NCBI GenBank assembly: GCA_000320605.2
Contig: KB445794.1
Location: 849,837 to 913,836 of the forward strand
Reading direction: 5' to 3'
Source of the DNA: Gelatoporia subvermispora B
Taxonomy: Eukaryota > Basidiomycota > Agaricomycetes > Polyporales > Gelatoporiaceae
DNA: 64,000 nt
In this document: positions 58,552 through 64,000 of the stretch, in pieces
How positions within the stretch are numbered: the stretch's first letter is position 1
Layout: every line of letters starts with the position of its first letter
Made by a program: the position numbers and the translations under genes
Notes under the pieces: model-generated
What the model saw: the letters and a program-made list of their open reading frames with translations, nothing else
Databases searched by the model: none
Told to the model about the DNA's origin: nothing

Positions 58552-59209
58552 GGATGCTCAGAGTTGTGAGAACGAGATGTAAGTACGTTCGACTACTATC
58601 GGACTCGGAGGTTAGGAGGGTGTATGTATCGAGATATGTGTAATTTTGGATTGTTTGTTCTTCCGACTATCGGCTTCGTCCAGTCCGAGAACATGCATAC
58701 CGGCTATACTTCAAGCCCTCTGGGCCTGCCTATTGGCTGCAACGTACCACGTATGTGCAAAGCCTAAACCACAGGCAAATCTACTTGGTTGCCATATACC
58801 TTCGTCTCTGTCTCAGAATGAATGAATGAGCTGATGGGCAGTTAGTCCCTCGGTGCACGCCGACGGCGCTCTTCCTTTTCGAGTGCAGTCACCCTGCATA
58901 CTGCGATCGTGTTCCAGTATCATCTCAGACCTCGTCTATAACCTCCAGCGACTTGGCCAGTCGACTTGAGAAGAACTGTGAACTCTACAATTAGGTTCTG
59001 GAGTATATAGACCGGCGGCATTACCCTCTCAGGCTTTGGAGCATCACACCTCGTGCCGCTGTGAGGTCACTGCCGACCGCGTTCTCCGCGCATTTCTTCC
59101 GCATCCCTGTTCGATTCTTCGCAATAACTGTGGCCCTGTTTTATCCCTCGCGACAACTCTGGCTCAAGTATCTGCACCAGAAAGACCCCACACATTGTCC
59201 AGAGCCGGG
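58552..59209. other. intergenic region, 0.66 kb
   Basis: 3' flank of HSE1 and promoter of the anoctamin-like gene. No coding signal beyond the ends is supported. Confidence 0.5.
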
Positions 59210-61757
59210 ATGGCGCCACAAGCGGACCTTGTGCTCGTCTTCCGCTCATCACCCGGTAAGGTGCTCTCGAAGCCGCAGGCGCGCGAGAATGCACGCCAGG
59301 CGACCCAGCAGTACACACGCCTGCTCGACGTGCTCAAGCAAGGCGGCCTCCGCGCGGTGGGCAAGCGTGGCGAGCGCGACGGCCAACTGCTCGTCCTCGT
59401 GTCGTGCCCGCGCAACACGCTCGTGCGCATCGCGCAGCGCGAACGGTGAGTGCCTCGAGGCGCTGTACGGGTGGGACGCGACGGAGTTGTGGACTGATGG
59501 GTGACGGGCTGGCAGACACTCAGACTTTCTGTGCGGGCTCCCGACAACGAACCCGATTGATGCGCGCAACTTGGACGAGGTGCCGCTCGCGCCGGCGGAC
59601 CACCTCAGGCTGATCTACTCGTATATGACCTCGACAACGTCGGACGGCGGGTTAGGGGTGGCGCCGGGCTCGCCGGAGTGGAACCGGGTCGAGTCGGTGA
59701 TGGTGCTGCACGACCATGCGTTCAACGAGACGTGGATCCGCTCGTGGACGACACACTCGGTCAACTCGGCGCAGTTCACGAAACTGCGGGACCAGGTGCG
59801 CCTCTAGTTTACACTGTCTGCCTTCCATTCAGCTTCATGACTGACTCGTGGACGTGATGGCAGTTTGGCGAAGCCGTCGCGCTCTACTTCTCCTTCCTCG
59901 CGTTCTACACGCGCTTCCTCCTCTTCATCTCCCTCGTCGGCGCGGGCTTCTACTTCCTCGCCGCACCGTACTCAATGCTCTACTCGTCCGTGCTCGTGCT
60001 GTGGACGACTGCCTTCGTCGAGTGGTGGAGGATCAAGCAGCGGGTGCTCGCGGTACGCTGGGGCACACGTGGGGTATTCCGCGTGGAGAAGCGGCGCGCG
60101 CAGTATGTGCACCTGCCATGGTGGCAGCGCGACTTGCGCCTGCTCGCGAGCTTGCCTGTGATCCTCCTGTTCGCCGCGCTCCTGGCTGTGCTCATGACAG
60201 GCATCTTCTTCTTTGAGGCGTTCGTCACGCAGCTCTATACCGGCCCGGGCCACCGATTCATCGTATGTCAACATTTCTACATGTGCTATGCGACATATTG
60301 ATTGCATTCCTTGTAGTCATTTAGCCCCACGATACTCTTTGTGCTGCTTGTGCCGAGACTGATGAAGTTGTACCACGCGTACGCGCTCGCACTCACGCGA
60401 TGGGAGAACCACGCGCACCAGTCGCGGCACGACGCGTCGCTCACGCTCAAGACGTTCTCGCTCTCGGCCATTGTCTCCTACCTGGGTCTCGCGCTCTCCG
60501 CGTTCGTGTACGTGCCGTTCGGTGAGGAGGTCATGACGGCCGTGCAGGGCGCGCTCTTCCAGCATGGCCAGCCGACCGCGCGCACGCCGCGCTGGGTCGT
60601 CACACTACTCATACCGTTCCTAAATGCTACCTCATGGGTCGCGGAAGGTGTGAACGGCACTCTGTTCAACAAGAGCGAGTCCGCGGTCCCCGCGGGGAGC
60701 ACTGCATCGTCTGCAAGCGCGAAGCCGAAGGGCGCGCGACTGTGGGAGATGGACAGCATGAGCGCACGGAGCAAGCTCAGCCCGACAAGACTGCAAGATC
60801 AGATGTTTGCGCTCACGGTAACGAACCAGGTCGTGAACACGTTCCTCGAGGTCGGCCTGCCGTTCATCCTCCGCGCGGTCACGTCGTTCCAGCGCGGGAA
60901 GGGTCTGTCGCTCGCGGCGCCTGCGGCCGGCGCGGCGAAGAAGAAGCGCGTGAGCTTTGAGGACCAGCCGGGCGAGGGCAAGGGTGCGGGGCATGCGCAT
61001 AGTGGGGAGGAGGACGAGAAAGAGGAGCGAGAGTTTCTGGAGAGGGTCCGAAGAGAGGTCGCGTTACCTGAGTATGATCTCTTCGAGGATTACAGCGAGA
61101 TGGTCACACAATTAGGATATGTTGCGCTCTGGTCGACGATTTGGCCGCTTGCTCCTGGTACGGCCATTCCTTGTTATATGAATTCAATATGCACTGACGC
61201 TGCTACGCCTAGTAATGTCGCTCATCAACAATTGGTTTGAGCTGCGCTCTGACGCGTTCAAGATCGCCGTACACACCCGCCGGCCATTGCCCATGCGGAC
61301 AGACACCATCGGGCCATGGCTGGATTCACTCACTTTTTTGTCGTGGCTCGCCTTCTTGACCAACTCTGCGCTTGTCTACCTGTTCAAGCCCCGCGATCAC
61401 TGTACGCCACTTGGTACGTCGCTTTCGCACAGGCACCACCACCTCTCCACACCGAGTGCGCGTCCTCAGGAGATCCTCCGAGCAGCGCTGTTGGTCGCCC
61501 TCGCTGCGTCGCATGGGTACTTCATTGTGCGCGCCATCGTAAGGCACGTGCTGGAGCGCGCCTTGTGGCGGGGGAGCGAGGAGGAGCGCGAGGCTGAGCG
61601 TGCGGAGGCGGTCGTGAAGCAAGAATACTTGAAAGGACTTGGCGTTGCGGACGTGGTGGGCAATGTGCCGCGTGCGACAAAGACGGAGGAGCCTATGGAT
61701 GCGTTCTGGATGCGCGATGAAGGCCTAGACGAATTATCGAGGACGAAGGATTCGTAG
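59210..61757 (+). CDS. anoctamin/TMEM16 family membrane protein (IST2 type)
   Basis: TMEM16 proteins are calcium-activated channels or lipid scramblases; yeast Ist2 tethers the ER to the plasma membrane. Exons 59210-59445, 59516-59795, 59864-60262, 60317-61157 and 61213-61757 give about 766 residues. A short cytosolic N domain (HLRLIYSYMTS) leads to FGEAVALYFSFLAFYTRFLL, several hydrophobic spans (PVILLFAALLAVLMTGIFFF, SPTILFVLLVPRLMKLYHAY, AIVSYLGLALSAFVYVPFGE) and the family's LFEDYSEMVTQLGYVALWST, then NNWFELRSDAFKI and RPLPMRTDTIGPWLDSLTFL. A further intron around 61405-61460 is possible; the frame is open through it, so the exact end of the loop before RAALLVALAASHGYF is uncertain. Scramblase versus tether function cannot be told from sequence here. 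Confidence 0.88.
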
Positions 61758-62950
61758 ATTAGCACGGGATTGCTGGTATCTGGATCAACGGGACTGAGGC
61801 GCTCTCCACACTCACGCTGTTCTCTGCATTTTTGTGTTGCTATCTTCGCAAAGACTTTACCCTACTGTACGGTTCCTGATTTTCGCTACGCTCTTAGTAA
61901 TACGTAACACATGTAACTGTGCATTGCAATCCATCAGCGGATTTCATTTCGCTTGCGCCGGCAGCGGGAGCAGGCGAAGTGCCCATAATTGATGCGGATA
62001 GTTTCGGACTTCGAGGTACGCGATGGGTTACTTGCGCCCACAAACCGTGCACTTCGAGAAGATGTTCCCAACTTGACAGAACCTGCCAGCAGAGGACAGA
62101 CAATGAACTGAGCAGAGATGCCAGCGTGATACAAGTACTGCGATCGACGAGAGGCCGATCCCGACGATCAGATGGAATCGTGCGACGACCCAGCGCCGGA
62201 GAATGGCCCGCCGCCGCCCGAGCCGGACGCTGCCGCCGTTGCCGCCGGAGTTGACAGGGCAGGAAAGGGGGAGCGGAGTGAGCTGCCGGGCCGTAGCAAC
62301 AGGCCGGTGCCGAGCATAGCAACGGGTGGTAGCGGGGAATCGGCGGCGCCCGTCCCGACGCCCGAGGCCGCATTTTCCAGTGCTGCCACGCCGACTCGTC
62401 GCCGACCACCACGCTCGTTACAATTGCCGTTCTTTCTTTTGCTCTCGCCCTCATCGTTGCGCACGACGAGGCCGTCTGTTTCCGCTTTGGTTCGGTCTGC
62501 GGTGGCACCCTCCAAAAATCGTACAATATTCTCACAATATCCTAATTCCCCGTCTCTCTCGACTCCCGTCTGCGACTGGTGTCGTACCGCGCGCACACGT
62601 GCTGATAATTGACGACATAACACGCGCCTTCTCGCTTTCCGGGACCACCACCACCACCATTACCGTCGCCCTGAGGAGGTCCGTATAAAACTAAATATCC
62701 TCCCAGAAATATGTGAGTAGCGAGTGCAACCGTTGCCTTCACGCCAGCTCATGCCCTGCCGACCCGATCGTTAGGCATTATTGCTAGCTTTGCAAGGCTT
62801 CACGTTTCCGACAGACGCACACGACCCTTGGATTCTTACGGACTTGTCACGGTTGTAAGTCGCAACTAGGACGCTGCAGTGATTTCTCTCCCTGACGCCA
62901 TACGCCGTCCTGCGGCCTGTAGGGTTTTATAACTCACAAATTGCCGCCTA
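61758..62950. other. upstream region of the last gene
   Basis: 1.2 kb. A 146-codon ORF (62172-62612) is Pro/Ala/Ser-rich without pattern and is not accepted. A CAC/ACC run lies near 62645-62661. The sequence just before 62951 includes a T-rich promoter-like part. Confidence 0.4.
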
Positions 62951-63974
62951 ATGGCGCCTTTCAGTTCGAAAAGGAACGACTCCATTACAGGCACGCCAGA
63001 ACGCGTCGCAAACTCGCAGGAAACGGACGCAGCTGCACGCAAGGTACACCCCGACGCGGAGTCCTCGCGCCTCGACAAACCCCACCGCTCGCAGTCGCTC
63101 GGACCCAACGCCCCGGGCGTATACACGCGCCCTGCGCCATCAGGACACCAGCCACAGACGCTCGACGCGCGTGCGCATCACAAGCAGCCACGCAGCCCGA
63201 CCCGTGATGACGCCCGCAGCCACCTGCAGGCCGCGCTGGCGGACTTGCGCGGCGCGAGATCGGTCGCAGAACGCACGATGCTCACAGAGCCGCAGTCGCT
63301 TCCATCTAGCTCGTCGTCTCCGCTAGCATCGGCGTACAGTCTGAACGTCGCGATTCCCAGCACTGGGTCGTTGCTCAGTTCTGCGTCAGGGTCAGGGTCG
63401 GGCTCGCTTTCGGACGCTTCTACACCGCACCCGCGCCGCCGCCCGTCGCACGATACTCTGGCGTCGCACGCGCACGCGCATTTGCACCCTCATGCGCACA
63501 GCATGCACGCCCAGCACCACAAGCACCCGACCGTCGCCGCGCCAAGCTCTCGGAAGTCGTCTGCAGCATCGCTCGATCGCGACGCGCTCATGCGGCTCGA
63601 CATGAAGCGCCTGCTCAGCAAGCCCGCTGCGCTCGGTGCCGGGGCCCTCTCTGACTCGGAACGCGCGCCTCCACCACTCGCTCTGCAACCGCGCAGGCAT
63701 CCGAGCCACCTCGAGCTCGGACGGTCGTACTTGGCCGCGGAGAAGCAACGATCGAAAGACCGCCCGAGTACTGCGACTGGCGCTGAAGTGTCTCCGGCTC
63801 TCAGCTCACACTCGTCGCCAAACGGCTCGGGATCCCCCAGAGACATCCAGCATTTCCCGCCGCCAAAGTCTATTAGGAACGTGCTACGCCGGAAGTCGAG
63901 CGCGCGGTCGAATCCTGCTACACCTACAGCTTCGACCTTCAGACTCATCCCGGAGCCCTTATCGCCGCCCCCAC
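62951..63974 (+). CDS. hypothetical Ser/Pro/His-rich protein, N-terminal exon (runs off right edge)
   Basis: Opens with MAPFSSKRNDSITGTPERVA and stays open for 341 codons to a GTAAGT donor at 63975, so the gene continues outside the window. The exon is almost wholly low-complexity: Ser runs, a His/Ala stretch (SHAHAHLHPHAHSMHAQHHK) and short basic motifs. The parts RLDMKRLLSKPA and KSIRNVLRRKSSARSNPATP recall the disordered N terminus of basidiomycete signalling proteins such as adenylate cyclase. That idea is memory only and weak; no catalytic domain is visible. Confidence 0.55.
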
Positions 63975-64000
63975 GTAAGTGACGTTTTTATCTTCTCCGC

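Noticed and set aside
61934..62000. Minus-strand ACSRCRRKR, recalling a Zn2Cys6 finger
   Set aside because: Only two cysteines; the rest of the motif is missing.
62172..62612. Pro/Ala-rich plus-strand ORF upstream of the last gene
   Set aside because: Other strand is equally open and the sequence is low-complexity.

Overview
This window reads as nuclear DNA of a filamentous basidiomycete, most likely an Agaricomycete. Genes lie close together on both strands and are cut by many short GT-AG introns, mostly 45-70 bases. Several exons are tiny (3, 7, 10 and 14 bases), and the gene content is eukaryotic: a 60S ribosomal protein, ESCRT-0, a tail-anchored E2, a spliceosomal cyclophilin and a TMEM16 channel/scramblase. 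No tRNA, rRNA, CRISPR array, prokaryotic operon or recognisable intact transposon was seen. Exon borders were set by hand from reading frame, splice consensus and remembered family sequence. No search could be run.

Layout, left to right. An MKT1-like gene runs off the left edge (minus, 1-995). A 5.5 kb gene-poor stretch follows, then a decayed F-box/LRR-type gene (minus, 6.5-8.1 kb). Next come thymidylate kinase (9.3-10.1 kb, plus), UBC6 (10.9-12.2 kb, minus) and CWC27 (12.4-14.4 kb, plus); the last two diverge from a 167-base gap. A tandem pair of unrecognised paralogues follows on the minus strand (14.6-15.8 and 16.6-17.8 kb). A large NTF2-like/MEX67-like gene (19.0-21.2 kb, minus) and a hypothetical gene (21.5-22.5 kb, plus) diverge from a second short promoter. 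Then come a VPS9-domain Rab GEF (23.2-27.2 kb, plus), OPI1 (27.6-30.9 kb, minus) and a two-finger GATA factor of the SRE/URBS1 iron-repressor type (31.3-34.3 kb, minus).

Further right are ribosomal protein L37 (36.6-37.4 kb, plus), a probable HAUS6/augmin subunit (38.0-40.2 kb, minus) and a short protein made only of an Aip3/Bud6 N-terminal-like domain (41.7-42.5 kb, minus). From 44.5 to 47 kb lie relics, including a broken AMID/FSP1-type oxidoreductase. Two intact F-box/LRR-type paralogues follow in tandem (47.4-49.1 and 50.7-52.4 kb, plus). The right end holds a hypothetical Ser/Ala-rich gene (53.1-54.1 kb, plus), the E2 variant MMS2 (54.7-55.3 kb, minus), ESCRT-0 HSE1 (55.6-58.6 kb, plus), an anoctamin/IST2 gene (59.2-61.8 kb, plus) and a partial Ser/His-rich gene leaving the right edge.

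The genes do not form one pathway. The most notable signals are regulatory and evolutionary. The GATA repressor gene carries two exact copies of the SRE-family site ATCWGATAA inside its own second intron. The OPI1 promoter holds a sequence matching the yeast inositol-response element. An F-box/LRR-type family is present as two live copies and one wreck. The paralogue pair at 14.6-17.8 kb has the same exon plan in both members but matches no family I know.
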